The position numbers were made by a program, and so were the translations under genes. 64,000 nt of DNA, from assembly GCA_038231215.1 (NCBI GenBank), contig JBBRLS010000002.1, positions 1 through 64,000 on the forward strand, in the 5' to 3' direction. The stretch is from Schlegelella_A sp038231215. GTDB lineage: Bacteria; Pseudomonadota; Gammaproteobacteria; Burkholderiales; Burkholderiaceae_C. Below are positions 16,549 through 25,084 of this stretch, in pieces. The notes under the pieces were generated by a model. It had not been told where the DNA came from, did not search any database, and saw only the letters and a program-made list of their open reading frames with translations. The stretch's first letter is position 1. Every line of letters begins with the position of its first letter.

Positions 16549-17316
16549 CTAGTCGCGGTAACCCGGCAGTTCGCGGTCGACGACGCGCATCATCGCTTCG
16601 AAGAACAGCCGCTCGCGTTCCCCGCGCGGGTGTCTGTCGTCGGCGCTCGGAGCTTGCACGCGTGCGGCCACTTCGTCGGAGAGAACTTGCAGAGGACGGC
16701 CAGTGCCGAGCGCGAGGATCTGGTTGCGGCAAACGCGCTCGATGCGGTAGAGCCGGCGATACGCCTGCGCTATCGTGTCGCCGGTGGCGATCACGCCGTG
16801 GTTCTTCATGAAGAGGACGGGTTGGGTGCCCATCGCTGCGGCGAGGCGCTCGCCTTCGGACAGCGTCGCCGCGATGCCGGTGTAGTCGTCGTCGTAGGCA
16901 ATGAGGCCGTGATAGAAGGCCGCGGTCTGGCTGGCCGGCAACAGTCGGTTGTCCTGCAGCATGTTGAGGGCCAGCGTCCAGGTCTGGTGCGTGTGCAGCA
17001 CGACCCGCGCGCCGGTGATGCGGTGGATCGGTGCGTGGATGCACTGCGCCGAAAGCTCTAGCGTGCCCTGGCCTTCGAGCACATGGCCTTCTTCGTCGAA
17101 GACGATCAGATCGCTGACGCGCGCCTCCGACCAGTGCAGGCCGAAGGGCAGGATCAGGTACTCGCCTTCGCGGCCCGGCGCCGTCATCGTGAAGTGGTTG
17201 TCGATGCCTTCTTCGAGCTCGTGCAGCACCGCCATGCGGTGCGCTGCCGCGAGTTGCACGCGCGCTTCTGCCAGTGCGTCGGCGGGCCGCGGCGAGATCA
17301 GGGGGCGAACGGACAT
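16549..17316 (-). CDS. Class II aldolase/adducin family protein
   Basis: 255 residues. Zinc-ligand segment VVLHTHQT (His108, His110) and a second His in FMKNHGVIATG match the class II aldolase/adducin fold used by fuculose-phosphate aldolase and many decarboxylase-like relatives. The substrate is not identifiable. The start at 17316 has GGAG 7 bases upstream; an upstream in-frame extension lies in the divergent control region. It is first in a two-gene unit with the LhgO-like oxidase and divergent from the MFS transporter, so the three may handle the same hydroxyacid. Confidence 0.88.
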   Translation of the reverse strand: MSVRPLISPRPADALAEARVQLAAAHRMAVLHELEEGIDNHFTMTAPGREGEYLILPFGLHWSEARVSDLIVFDEEGHVLEGQGTLELSAQCIHAPIHRITGARVVLHTHQTWTLALNMLQDNRLLPASQTAAFYHGLIAYDDDYTGIAATLSEGERLAAAMGTQPVLFMKNHGVIATGDTIAQAYRRLYRIERVCRNQILALGTGRPLQVLSDEVAARVQAPSADDRHPRGERERLFFEAMMRVVDRELPGYRD

Positions 17317-17359
17317 GGGCGGGCTCCGGACTTGAACGAGGGTCGAGCTTAGCGCGGCC

Positions 17360-17414
17360 GGCGCATGCGCCGAACGAGCCGGCGCTACACGTTTGCAAAT
17401 GCAGTCGCGACTGC
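17360..17414. promoter_or_regulatory. Cluster of palindromes in the divergent aldolase/MFS control region
   Basis: Three perfect palindromes lie in 55 bp: GGCGCATGCGCC (17360-17371), TTTGCAAA (17392-17399) and GCAGTCGCGACTGC (17401-17414). The last is 36 bp before the MFS start codon and is a good operator candidate. No regulator gene is adjacent. Confidence 0.45.
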
Positions 17415-17450
17415 CCGATACTGTTGCATGGGTCACCGCGCGTCACGCCA

Positions 17451-18620
17451 ATGAGCCAGCGCTGGCGAAGCCTGCTCGCCCTCACGCTCGCCCGCGCGGC
17501 GATGGGCTTCCAGTTCCAGTCGGTCGCCGCGGCGAGCCCGTTCATCGACCAGAGTCTGGGCATCGACAAGGCCCAGCTCGGCGGCCTGATCGGCCTCTAC
17601 TTTCTTCCCGGCATCGTCTTCGCGCTTCCGGGCGGCTTGCTCGGCGCGCGCTTCGGCGACAAGCGCCTCGTCCTGGTCGGCCTGGCGCTGATGAGCGCCG
17701 GCGGGCTGTGGCTCGCCTTCGCCGGGTCGCCTGTCGAAGCCAGTGTCGCGCGAATCGTCGGCGGCGCTGGCGCGGTCATGCTCAATGTGCTGGTGACGAA
17801 GATGGTTGCCGACTGGTTCGAGGGCAAGGAGCGCCTGCTTGCGATGTCGATCCTGATCAACGCCTGGCCGATCGGCATCGGCATCGCCCTGCTCGTGGTC
17901 GGCCCGCTCAGCCAGCGCGCCGGCTGGCCATGGGGAATCGTCTCCTCGGCGTTGTTCGCGGCGATCGGCGGCATCGCCATGCTGGCGGTCTATCGCGACC
18001 CGCCTGCGCCTGCGCCTGCAACCGCTGCCGGGGTCGGTCTCGCTGCCGTTTCGCGGCGCGAGTGGCAGTTGCTGGGAATCGCGTCGCTGCCCTGGCTGCT
18101 CTACAACGCTGCCTTCCAGGTCGTCATCTCGTTTCTGCCGACGTTCTTCGCCGAGCGCGGGCTCGCCATTGCCAGCGCGGGATCGCTCGTGGCGCTGAAT
18201 GTGGTGATGTTCGTCGTCGGCGTTCAGGCGGGTGGCCTGCTGCTGAAGCGCGCCGGCCGGCCCGACTTCATCTGCGTGACGGCCATCGTGGCGTGGTGCG
18301 CGACGCTGCTGCTGATCGCGGCACGTCTCGAGCCCTTGCCGTGGATCGTCCTCGGCGGCTTGCTCGGCGGGTTGCCCGCCGCGGCCTTTGTCTCGCTGCC
18401 TTCGGAGTTTCTTCGGCCAGCGAGTCGCGGCGCCGGCATGGGCGTGTTCTACACCGTGTACTACCTCGGCTGCGCGATCCTGCCGAGCGTCGCCGGCAAG
18501 CTCTACGACCTGTACGGCGGCCACGCCGCCCTCTGGGCCGCCGCAGCGATGGCCTTCGCTTCGGTCCCTGCCCTGCGGGTCTTTCGACGCATGCTCGCCG
18601 CCCCGGCGTCGGCCGGTTGA
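17451..18620 (+). CDS. MFS transporter (CynX/NimT-like)
   Basis: 389 residues with about 12 hydrophobic segments. The first loop reads GLLGARFGDKRLVLVG, a version of the MFS GxxxDRxGRR motif. The short loops and the FLPTFFAERGL segment resemble the cyanate/nitroimidazole (CynX/NimT) branch. The substrate is unknown; a hydroxyacid or small anion fits the divergent aldolase/oxidase pair. ATG at 17451. The gene converges with the ROK kinase gene. Confidence 0.88.
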   Translation: MSQRWRSLLALTLARAAMGFQFQSVAAASPFIDQSLGIDKAQLGGLIGLYFLPGIVFALPGGLLGARFGDKRLVLVGLALMSAGGLWLAFAGSPVEASVARIVGGAGAVMLNVLVTKMVADWFEGKERLLAMSILINAWPIGIGIALLVVGPLSQRAGWPWGIVSSALFAAIGGIAMLAVYRDPPAPAPATAAGVGLAAVSRREWQLLGIASLPWLLYNAAFQVVISFLPTFFAERGLAIASAGSLVALNVVMFVVGVQAGGLLLKRAGRPDFICVTAIVAWCATLLLIAARLEPLPWIVLGGLLGGLPAAAFVSLPSEFLRPASRGAGMGVFYTVYYLGCAILPSVAGKLYDLYGGHAALWAAAAMAFASVPALRVFRRMLAAPASAG

Positions 18621-18633
18621 CCGCACACCTGCT

Positions 18634-18655
18634 GCCGCCGAGCAGGTCCGGCGGC
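18634..18655. terminator. Hairpin between convergent MFS and ROK genes
   Basis: GCCGCCG / CGGCGGC stem with an 8-base loop, 14 bp after the MFS stop codon. No T-run. The rest of the 88-bp gap holds nothing I recognise. Confidence 0.4.
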
Positions 18656-18708
18656 GGCCGGCCGGTCGGATGATTCTGCCAAACGGGTCGGCGCCCCGAG
18701 GAGGATGC

Positions 18709-19635
18709 TTATCCCGCTTCCGCCGGCCAGAGCCAGGCCGCGCCGCGCACGCCGGAGGCGTCGCCGTGGCGGTTGGCGACGATCGGCGTGGTGCAGCGAT
18801 CGGAGAAGACGAAGGCCTCGAGCAGCGACGGCAGGGTGGCGTAGAGCGCGTCGATCTTCGAGAGGCCGCCGCCGAGGACGATCACGTCGGGGTCGACGAC
18901 GTTGATCACGGTTGCAAGCGCGCTCGCCAGGCGCCGCGCATAGCGCGCCAGCGTCGCCACCGCCTGAGCGCCGCCGGCGCGGGCGAGGGCGGCGATTGCG
19001 GCCGCATCGGCAGCAACCGCGCCGGCGCGCGCATGGTCGGCGGCAAGTCCGGGGCCCGAGAGATAGGTCTCGGTGCAGCGACGCCGGCCGCAGTAGCACT
19101 GCGTCTCGGGCAGGCCCTCTTCGGTTCGCGCCGGCAGCTCGTTGTGGCCCCACTCGCCGGCGATCGCGTTCGGCCCGACCAAGGGCCGGCCTTCGACGAC
19201 CAGGCCGCCGCCGACGCCGGTGCCGAGGATGACGCCGAACACGACCCGGTGCCCGGCGCCGGCGCCGTCGGTCGCTTCGGAAAGGGCGAAGCAGTCGGCG
19301 TCGTTGGCGACGCGCACCTCGCGGCCGAGCGCGCCGACGAGGTCGGCGACGAGCGGCCGGCCGTTGAGCTGGGTCGAGTTGGCGTTCTTGATCAGGCCGC
19401 TCGCCGGCGAGATTGCGCCCGGCGTGCCGACGCCGACCCGGGCGCGCGCGCCGAGGCCGATCTCGATCGCTTCGACCAGGCCGCGGATCGCCTCGATCGT
19501 CGCCGCATAGTCGTGCGCCGGCGAGGCGATCCGCCGCCGCGCCAGCTCGCGGCCGGCAGCGTCGATCGCCAGCGCCTCGATCTTGGTGCCGCCGAGATCG
19601 ACGCCGATGCGGACCGTGTTCGCGGGTGAGTGCAT
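18709..19635 (-). CDS. ROK-family sugar kinase (fructokinase/glucokinase-like)
   Basis: 308 residues. ATP-binding DLGGTKIEALAID near the N-terminus, NDADCFALSEA, and the ROK zinc motif GEWGHN ... CYCGRRRCTETYLSGPGL are all present. The enzyme should phosphorylate a hexose in the cytoplasm; fructose or glucose is most likely. The start at 19635 is preceded by a 32-bp gap from the serine hydrolase gene. It is the last gene of the leftward four-gene run 22078-18709. Confidence 0.92.
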   Translation of the reverse strand: MHSPANTVRIGVDLGGTKIEALAIDAAGRELARRRIASPAHDYAATIEAIRGLVEAIEIGLGARARVGVGTPGAISPASGLIKNANSTQLNGRPLVADLVGALGREVRVANDADCFALSEATDGAGAGHRVVFGVILGTGVGGGLVVEGRPLVGPNAIAGEWGHNELPARTEEGLPETQCYCGRRRCTETYLSGPGLAADHARAGAVAADAAAIAALARAGGAQAVATLARYARRLASALATVINVVDPDVIVLGGGLSKIDALYATLPSLLEAFVFSDRCTTPIVANRHGDASGVRGAAWLWPAEAG

Positions 19636-19667
19636 ATGCGAAGGGTAGCGCCGCGCCTGCGCCGTGG

Positions 19668-20759
19668 TCAGAGGACGAGCCGGCCCTCGAGCGCCTTCGC
19701 GATGCGCGCGATCGCCGCCGGCGCGCACGCCGGGTCGAGCCAGCGCAGCACGACGACCGCGTCGAGATCCGGGTCGACCCACACATGGTGCCCGCCCGCG
19801 CCGAGCATGAAGAACGCTCGCGTCGAGGCACCGTGAAAGGCCTTGCCGTCGCGGTTCAGCCAGAGCAGCCGGCCGTAGAAGGGCGCGACGGAACACGGCT
19901 CCGACATGCGCGCGATCCAGTCGCTCGCAATGAGCTGCCGACCGTCGCGCGCAGCGCCGCCGTCGAGCAGCATCTGGCCGATGCGCGCCTGGTCGCGGGC
20001 GCCGATCGACACGCCTGCGCCCCAATGCGTGCCACCGGGAACCGATGGCACGCGGGAGACGCCCGGCAAATCGATCCAGGCGTCGTCGTAGCCGCGCCAG
20101 GCAAAGCCCTCGCCGCCGCCGAGCGGCGCGAGCACGTGCTGGAGAAACACTTCGGGCAGCGGCCTGCGAAACAAATGCAGCAACGCGAGCGCGAGCTGGT
20201 TGATGCGAACGTCGTTGTATTCCCAGTACATGCCCGGCGCCTGCAGGGGCCGCGCGCCGCCCTTGGGGCCGTCGGCGGGACGCGAGTCCTGCGCGACCTT
20301 GCGCCAGCGGTCCACCGTGTCGGGCAGGCCGAAGCACGTGCCTTCCCACTCGCTGGTCTGCGTCAGCAGATGCGTCCAGGTGACGGCGCTGTTGTGAGCG
20401 CTGTCGTCGAAGCCGATGCCTGGCAATTGCGATGCGACGGTCGCGTCCTCGTCGGGCAAGAGGCCCTGGTCCCGCGCCACACCGGCGAGCAGCGCGAGAT
20501 AGCTTTTGGCGACGCTGAAGGTCAGGTCGGCGCGCGCCGGCTCGCCCCAGGTCGCGATCTCCTCGCCGCCCTGCCACACCACGCCCGACTGCGGCCCGCG
20601 CGCATGGACCGGGCCGCGCAGGCGATTGAACGGCGGCGGATCGTCGTGGTGAACACCCCATGGCGTTTCGCCGGGCGCGAGTGCGGCCGCAGGGTCGTGC
20701 GGCCAGGTGATCTCATGGGCCTGCGCGAACCGCGCAGCCTTTTCGAGCAGCGCATTCAC
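19668..20759 (-). CDS. Serine hydrolase (beta-lactamase-related)
   Basis: 363 residues. Ser82-x-x-Lys85 in TFSVAKS and a YND motif in MYWEYNDVRIN fit the class C beta-lactamase/esterase fold. There is no signal peptide, so it is probably cytoplasmic, unlike the anchored homologue encoded at 2672-3865. The C-terminal GAGGHHVWVDPDLDAVVVLR segment is typical of the family. The GTG start at 20759 overlaps the stop codon of the RidA-like gene (GTGA), indicating translational coupling. Confidence 0.87.
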   Translation of the reverse strand: MNALLEKAARFAQAHEITWPHDPAAALAPGETPWGVHHDDPPPFNRLRGPVHARGPQSGVVWQGGEEIATWGEPARADLTFSVAKSYLALLAGVARDQGLLPDEDATVASQLPGIGFDDSAHNSAVTWTHLLTQTSEWEGTCFGLPDTVDRWRKVAQDSRPADGPKGGARPLQAPGMYWEYNDVRINQLALALLHLFRRPLPEVFLQHVLAPLGGGEGFAWRGYDDAWIDLPGVSRVPSVPGGTHWGAGVSIGARDQARIGQMLLDGGAARDGRQLIASDWIARMSEPCSVAPFYGRLLWLNRDGKAFHGASTRAFFMLGAGGHHVWVDPDLDAVVVLRWLDPACAPAAIARIAKALEGRLVL

Positions 20760-21241
20760 CCGGCGATTTCCACCTCTGCCTCGACCTCGACCGGAATGTT
20801 GAAGGGAAGCTCGAACAGGCCGACGGCGCTGCGCGCATGCGCGCCGACCTCGGGGCCGAAAACTTCGAGCACGAGGTCGCTGAAGCCGTTGATGACGGAT
20901 GGCTGGCGAACGAATCCCGGCGCCGAGTTGACCATGCCGAAGACGCGCGACCAGGCGCTGATGCGGTCGAGGTCGCCGAGCGCGCGCTGCAGGCTGCCGA
21001 GGATGGAGAGCGCGACCAGGCGCGCCGCCGCATGGCTCTGCTCGAGCGTGAGATCGCTGCCGACCTTGCCGAGTGGCTGCGCGAGCGAACCGTCGGCGTT
21101 CTGCGGGCCGTGCCCCGAGACAAAGGCGCGCGTGCCGACGATGCGCACCATCGCGAAAGGCAGCGCGACGCCGGGCGGCGGCTTCAGGGCCGCCGGCAGC
21201 ACGAGGCCGAGGGCGGCGAGCCTGGATTCGATGCGGGCCAT
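20756..21241 (-). CDS. RidA/YjgF-family protein
   Basis: About 161 residues. The pattern of a RidA-like fold is visible (VGTRAFVSGHGPQ, SLQRALGDLDRI, VFGMVNSAPGF, FGPEVGAHARSAVGL, VEVEAEVEI). Classical RidA deaminates reactive enamine/imine intermediates using a conserved Arg; here the Arg in GAHARSAVG is in the right place. This longer branch lacks a defined substrate. Two consecutive ATGs occur; the second (21241) has AGGAG at a better 6-base spacing. It starts 9 bp after the SGNH hydrolase gene and is coupled to the following serine hydrolase. Confidence 0.82.
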   Translation of the reverse strand: MARIESRLAALGLVLPAALKPPPGVALPFAMVRIVGTRAFVSGHGPQNADGSLAQPLGKVGSDLTLEQSHAAARLVALSILGSLQRALGDLDRISAWSRVFGMVNSAPGFVRQPSVINGFSDLVLEVFGPEVGAHARSAVGLFELPFNIPVEVEAEVEIAG

Positions 21242-21250
21242 CATTCGCTC

Positions 21251-22078
21251 CTAGGCGCCGCCGCGGCCGTAGTACTCCTTGACCGTCTCCGCCGCAACCG
21301 CCTGCAGGAAGGCGGCGAGCTCGGGGTCGAGACCGGCGAGGTAGTTGTTGCCGACCGGCGACTTCTTCTCGATCGCTGCAAAGGTGGTGCACGCGGCGAG
21401 GTAGGTGCCGGCGAGCGTCGGGTGGCGCAGGTCGGGCTGAAAGAGCTCGAGCGAGGGCCGCTGTGCAATCGCCCGCGCGAAAGCGAGCCCGGCAGGGACG
21501 ACGAGCGCGTCGTTGGCGTTGCCGGCCACGGTGTACTGCTCGGCGAGCTGCGCCGTCATCTCCGGCTTGTCCTTGTAGGCCCAGGACATGAAGAGGATCG
21601 GACGCGCGCCGTACTTGACGACGATGGCGGCGTCCTTCTTCACGGCGTCGCGAAACGCCGCAGCGAGTTGCGGATGGATCGGGCACTGGCTGCAGTCCAT
21701 CATGATCACGGCGTCGAACTGCTTGCCGGGCTTGTTGAAGACGATGCGGTTGCCGGGCACGAACGAGTACTTGCCGATGCCGTCGGGCTGCAGGTAAGAG
21801 GCCACGTCGTGCCAGTCGAGGCCCGAGCCGCTGATCGTCACCGAGGTGCCGCGATGCTTGCTGCCTGGATCGGCGGCCTTGGCAAGCGCGCTGTAGTGGC
21901 CGTGCATGCTGTTGTTGTAGTAGAAGAAGCTGTTGCCGACCCAGAGGATCGCCGTGGCTTCGCCGCCGACCTCTGTGCGCAGGGGCTTGGTCTCGGCGGA
22001 CACGCTGGTGCAGGTCGCGGCGAGCGCGAACAGGCACAGCGCCGACGCGGCGCGTCGGAGCGAGCTCAGGATCGACAT
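21251..22078 (-). CDS. Secreted SGNH-type hydrolase, DUF4886-like
   Basis: 275 residues with a signal peptide (about residues 1-28). The catalytic block reads WVGNSFFYYNN, with Ser50 as likely nucleophile in the GNS variant of the GDS motif seen in DUF4886 proteins. The C-terminal DLRHPTLAGTYLAACTTF supplies the Asp-x-x-His pair. It probably acts as an esterase or deacylase in the periplasm. It is the first gene of the run SGNH - RidA - serine hydrolase - ROK kinase. Confidence 0.82.
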   Translation of the reverse strand: MSILSSLRRAASALCLFALAATCTSVSAETKPLRTEVGGEATAILWVGNSFFYYNNSMHGHYSALAKAADPGSKHRGTSVTISGSGLDWHDVASYLQPDGIGKYSFVPGNRIVFNKPGKQFDAVIMMDCSQCPIHPQLAAAFRDAVKKDAAIVVKYGARPILFMSWAYKDKPEMTAQLAEQYTVAGNANDALVVPAGLAFARAIAQRPSLELFQPDLRHPTLAGTYLAACTTFAAIEKKSPVGNNYLAGLDPELAAFLQAVAAETVKEYYGRGGA

Positions 22079-22149
22079 GACGGCTCTCCTCTTCAGGTTG
22101 GCGACGCCGTCATTCTGAACGCCGGCCGAGCCGGCGCTTCAATCGTGGA

Positions 22150-22791
22150 CTAAGGCAGCTTCTGGAACCCGAACACCGGCGGGTTCATGCCGCAGCTCAC
22201 CGTGTCGCTGCCGACCTTGCCGGTGGCGTTGACGACGAACTTCGACCGCGCAGTGCCGTTGATGACGAGCGGCGCCGTGAGGTTGAGGCCGTTCGTGCTG
22301 CTCGTGCTCGTCGGCTGCATGAAGGTGTTGCCGCCACCCGTGCCCGCCGACGCATTGGTCGTGAGGTACAGGTACACCGGGTCGGAGACCGGCGCCGTGT
22401 CCGTGCCCATGCAGGCGGTCGGCGCGCCGACGGCGTCGGGGGCCTGCGTCGTGCCGCTGTTGTCGACGCGGCAGACGTCGGCCACGTACTGCGTGCCCGA
22501 GGTGCACAGGCCGGACGAGGCGCTCGGCGTGAACTTGATGATGTCCGACATCTTGATGATGACGCAGTTGTAGGTCGCATCGGGCGGGTTGCCGCTGCCG
22601 AGCGTCGGCGTCGCCAGGAAGTCGACTTCGGTCGGCGACGGGCTCGAGAAGACCGTGATCGGGCTGGTGCACAGCGGGCTCGTCGAGAGCATGACGCCGT
22701 AGACCTGGAGTTTCAGCGAGCTGGCGTCGAGCGCCATCGCCTGCGACGAGGAGAGCGCCGCCGCGAGCAGGGCGAATCGGAGGTGTTTCAT
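22150..22791 (-). CDS. Hypothetical secreted protein
   Basis: 213 residues; no family recognised. A clear signal peptide (residues 1-20, ending AMA) is followed by a Ser/Thr/Gly-rich mature part with about six cysteines (SPLCTSP, YNCVII, SGLCTSG, ADVCRV, TACMG, VSCGM), suggesting disulfide-linked beta structure in the periplasm or outside. The ATG at 22791 has an AGGA site. It lies 14 bp after the small lipoprotein gene and is probably co-transcribed with it. Confidence 0.8.
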   Translation of the reverse strand: MKHLRFALLAAALSSSQAMALDASSLKLQVYGVMLSTSPLCTSPITVFSSPSPTEVDFLATPTLGSGNPPDATYNCVIIKMSDIIKFTPSASSGLCTSGTQYVADVCRVDNSGTTQAPDAVGAPTACMGTDTAPVSDPVYLYLTTNASAGTGGGNTFMQPTSTSSTNGLNLTAPLVINGTARSKFVVNATGKVGSDTVSCGMNPPVFGFQKLP

Positions 22792-22805
22792 GATCCTGCC
22801 CCCGC

Positions 22806-22931
22806 TCAGCTGCCAGAGCCGACGATCGTCAGCTTGTCGACGCTGGTGGCGCCGTCGCCTCCGCCGCCACACGAGGTGATCGCAGCACCTGCGACCAGGG
22901 TAAGTACGACGAGGGCGAGCAAGCGTTTCAT
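22806..22931 (-). CDS. Small predicted lipoprotein (41 aa)
   Basis: A 41-residue reading frame: basic start MKRLLALVVL, hydrophobic core, then AITSC-GGGG, a lipobox-like site at Cys21 followed by the Gly run often seen in betaproteobacterial lipoproteins. The mature part would be only ~21 residues. GGAG lies 5 bases before the ATG. It directly precedes the secreted protein gene at 22150-22791, with 14 bp between them. It may be a small partner of that protein. It is too short for homology from memory. Confidence 0.6.
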   Translation of the reverse strand: MKRLLALVVLTLVAGAAITSCGGGGDGATSVDKLTIVGSGS

Positions 22932-22951
22932 GGCGACTCCATGGACGGATT

Positions 22952-23014
22952 GAGGGTCTGCGCGGTTGTCGGCCCGCATCGCTCGAGCTTGAGCGATGCG
23001 GGCGCGAAACCCTC
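22952..23014. terminator. Strong extended hairpin after pcm
   Basis: A 12-bp perfect stem (22973-22984 with 22991-23002, loop GAGCTT) is extended by outer arms GAGGGT / ACCCTC (22952-22957 with 23009-23014). It lies between the end of pcm and the start of the small lipoprotein gene on the same strand, so it most likely terminates pcm. Confidence 0.6.
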
Positions 23015-23054
23015 GTCTCCGTGACTTGCTGCCCGCCGCGGCCGGTGGCCGAGG

Positions 23055-23729
23055 TCACGCCTCGTCGTCGTCGGGTGCCCAGCCTTGCGCGCCAACCAGC
23101 GGCACGAACACGACGCCGCCCAGGTCCTCCTGCTGGAAAGCGTCGACCTCGACACGGGTCAGCTTCAACAGGCGCTGGCCCCAGCCGCGGTCGCCGACCG
23201 GCATGACGAGCCGGCCGCCGACCGCGAGTTGCTCGCGCAGCGCCGCCGGAAGATGCGGCCCGGCGGCAGAGACGATGATCGCGTCGAACGGCGCGCCCGA
23301 GGGCCAGCCGATGCTGCCGTCGCCTTCGTGGACGGCGACATTGGCGCAACCCAGCCTCGCCAGCCGCTCTCGCGCCGCCGCAGCCAGCACGGCATGGCGC
23401 TCGACGGCATCGACGTGCGCGGCGAGCCGGCTCGCCACCGCGGCGGCATAGCCCGAGCCGGCGCCGACCTCGAGGACGCGATCGCCCGGCCCGATCGCCG
23501 CGGCCTCGAGCATCAGCGCGACGATGTAGGGCTGCGAGATCGTCTGCCCTTCGCCGATCGCCAGCGGCATGTCGTCGTAGGCCTGCTCGCGAAGGCGCGT
23601 CGAGACGAAGGCCTCGCGGGGGATCTTTCGCATCGCCTCGAGCACGCTCCGGTCGCGCACGCCGCGGCCGGCGATCTGCGCGTCGACCATGGCGTCGCGC
23701 CATGCCGAAAGATCGCCGTCGCTGCTCAC
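23055..23729 (-). CDS. pcm: Protein-L-isoaspartate O-methyltransferase
   Basis: 224 residues, normal length. SAM-binding motif I VLEVGAGSGYAAAV, the substrate-side GEGQTISQPYIVALM segment and post-I/II motifs (VDAVERH, FDAIIVSA) match Pcm. The enzyme methylates L-isoaspartyl residues in aged proteins so they can be repaired, using SAM in the cytoplasm. The start is a GTG; an ATG 13 codons in is an alternative. The usual betaproteobacterial neighbours (surE, rhodanese, tolC) are absent. It lies 34 bp downstream of the transglutaminase-TPR gene. Confidence 0.93.
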   Translation of the reverse strand: MSSDGDLSAWRDAMVDAQIAGRGVRDRSVLEAMRKIPREAFVSTRLREQAYDDMPLAIGEGQTISQPYIVALMLEAAAIGPGDRVLEVGAGSGYAAAVASRLAAHVDAVERHAVLAAAARERLARLGCANVAVHEGDGSIGWPSGAPFDAIIVSAAGPHLPAALREQLAVGGRLVMPVGDRGWGQRLLKLTRVEVDAFQQEDLGGVVFVPLVGAQGWAPDDDEA

Positions 23730-23763
23730 CGCCCGCCGCCGGTCGAGCGAGGTTCTGCGTCGC

Positions 23764-24948
23764 CTAGCTGCCCGTGGGTCGCGCCGGCTCGCGTTCTTTC
23801 TGGCGCGCCTTCAGCCAGTCCAGCTTGGCGGCGTAGAGGTCGTGTTGTCCGCGCGTCGTGCTGTTGTCCATGGCCAGCCGCAGGTGCTTGCTCGCCTGCG
23901 CCACATCGCCGAGTTGCCAGTCGGCCAGGCCGAGCCAGAAGTGGAACTCGTGGTAGTAATCGGCGCGCTCGACTTCTCGGGCGAAGAAGTCGCGCGCGGC
24001 CAGCCAGTCGCTGTGCCGCGCCGCCTCGATGCCGAGGTTGAAGAAGTGAAAGGGCGCCACCGATTCGATCGCCGCGAGCCGGACCCGGGCCACGTCGGCC
24101 TCGGCACTTCGGCCCTCGCGCGCGTAGGTTTCGGCCAGGTTGGAGAGGGCGCGCGTGTTCTTCGCCTCGTGCACGAGCACGTGGTCGAACACGCGCTCGG
24201 CCAGGGCCAGGTCGCCGTGGCGCAGGTAGACGACGCCGAGCGTGTTGTAGCTGCCCATGAAGCCCGGATCGTTGCGCAGCGCCTCGACCGTCCAGGCATA
24301 GGCGTCGTCGAGCCGGCCGCGCGCCAGCGCCTCGGCGGCGCGGTTGTTGGCGTACATCGCGAGCACCGTTTCTTCGCCGATGGCGCGCACGCGCATGCTT
24401 CGGATGTCCTCGGGCGGCAGGAAGTCGATCGTCAGCGGGCTCAGGTCGCGCGTCGTCCACGCGTCGATGATGCGGCGACCGAGCGTGACGTTGATATGAC
24501 CGCTGGCGAACAGCAGTGAGCCGTCGCGGCTCCAGGTCTGTTCGAGGTACGCGCTCTGGTAGCGAACGGGCAGCCTCAGCTCGTGCGCCAGCGCCGCCGT
24601 CATGATGACGAGCGAAAGGCAGTTGCCTGAACGCGCTTCGAAAGCCTCCGACGCCGTCTTGGTCGTCGCCGCGTCGTATTCGAGCTTGAGCTGGGCGCGC
24701 CGGTAGAGCGCCTCGACGAGCCCGGTCTGGACCCCGAGCGTGCGCAGCTGGGGGGCGATGTCGACGGCGAGGTAGCGCTTCATCGCGTCGCTTACCGCGA
24801 ACACCCCGGCCGTCGAGACGTGCTCGGTGGGCGGTGCGAAGAGCTGGTCGGCGAAGAGGGCATCGGGCCGCGCGGGCGCGGCGGGCGGCGTGGCGGCGCA
24901 GGCCGACACCAGGGCCACGACCGGCAGGAGGAACGACAGGGAACGCAT
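23764..24948 (-). CDS. Lipoprotein with transglutaminase-like and TPR regions
   Basis: 394 residues. Lipobox ALVSAC with Cys17. Residues ~80-180 look like a transglutaminase-like domain: Cys in ARSGNCLSLVIM, His in ASGHINVTLG and a later Asp (TIDFLPPED). Residues ~200-385 form TPR-like helices (NNRAAEALARGRLDDAY, LGVVYLRHGDLALAERVFDHVL, LSNLAETYAREGRSAEAD, LGLADWQLGDVAQASKHL). It is probably a periplasmic outer-membrane lipoprotein acting in protein-protein interaction or peptide-bond chemistry; the substrate is unknown. GAGGAG 8 bases before the ATG. Confidence 0.8.
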   Translation of the reverse strand: MRSLSFLLPVVALVSACAATPPAAPARPDALFADQLFAPPTEHVSTAGVFAVSDAMKRYLAVDIAPQLRTLGVQTGLVEALYRRAQLKLEYDAATTKTASEAFEARSGNCLSLVIMTAALAHELRLPVRYQSAYLEQTWSRDGSLLFASGHINVTLGRRIIDAWTTRDLSPLTIDFLPPEDIRSMRVRAIGEETVLAMYANNRAAEALARGRLDDAYAWTVEALRNDPGFMGSYNTLGVVYLRHGDLALAERVFDHVLVHEAKNTRALSNLAETYAREGRSAEADVARVRLAAIESVAPFHFFNLGIEAARHSDWLAARDFFAREVERADYYHEFHFWLGLADWQLGDVAQASKHLRLAMDNSTTRGQHDLYAAKLDWLKARQKEREPARPTGS

Positions 24949-25084
24949 GGTTCGTCTCCTCGCGGCGCCGCCGCCGCAGTTGCGCATCACAGCACGAATG
25001 ATGATCCTGCGCAGCCGGGTTTTCTCGACCTTGGATATACCCCGCGCAGCGGTGGCAGGCGGCGCGAGGCATAGACTTTCGCCC

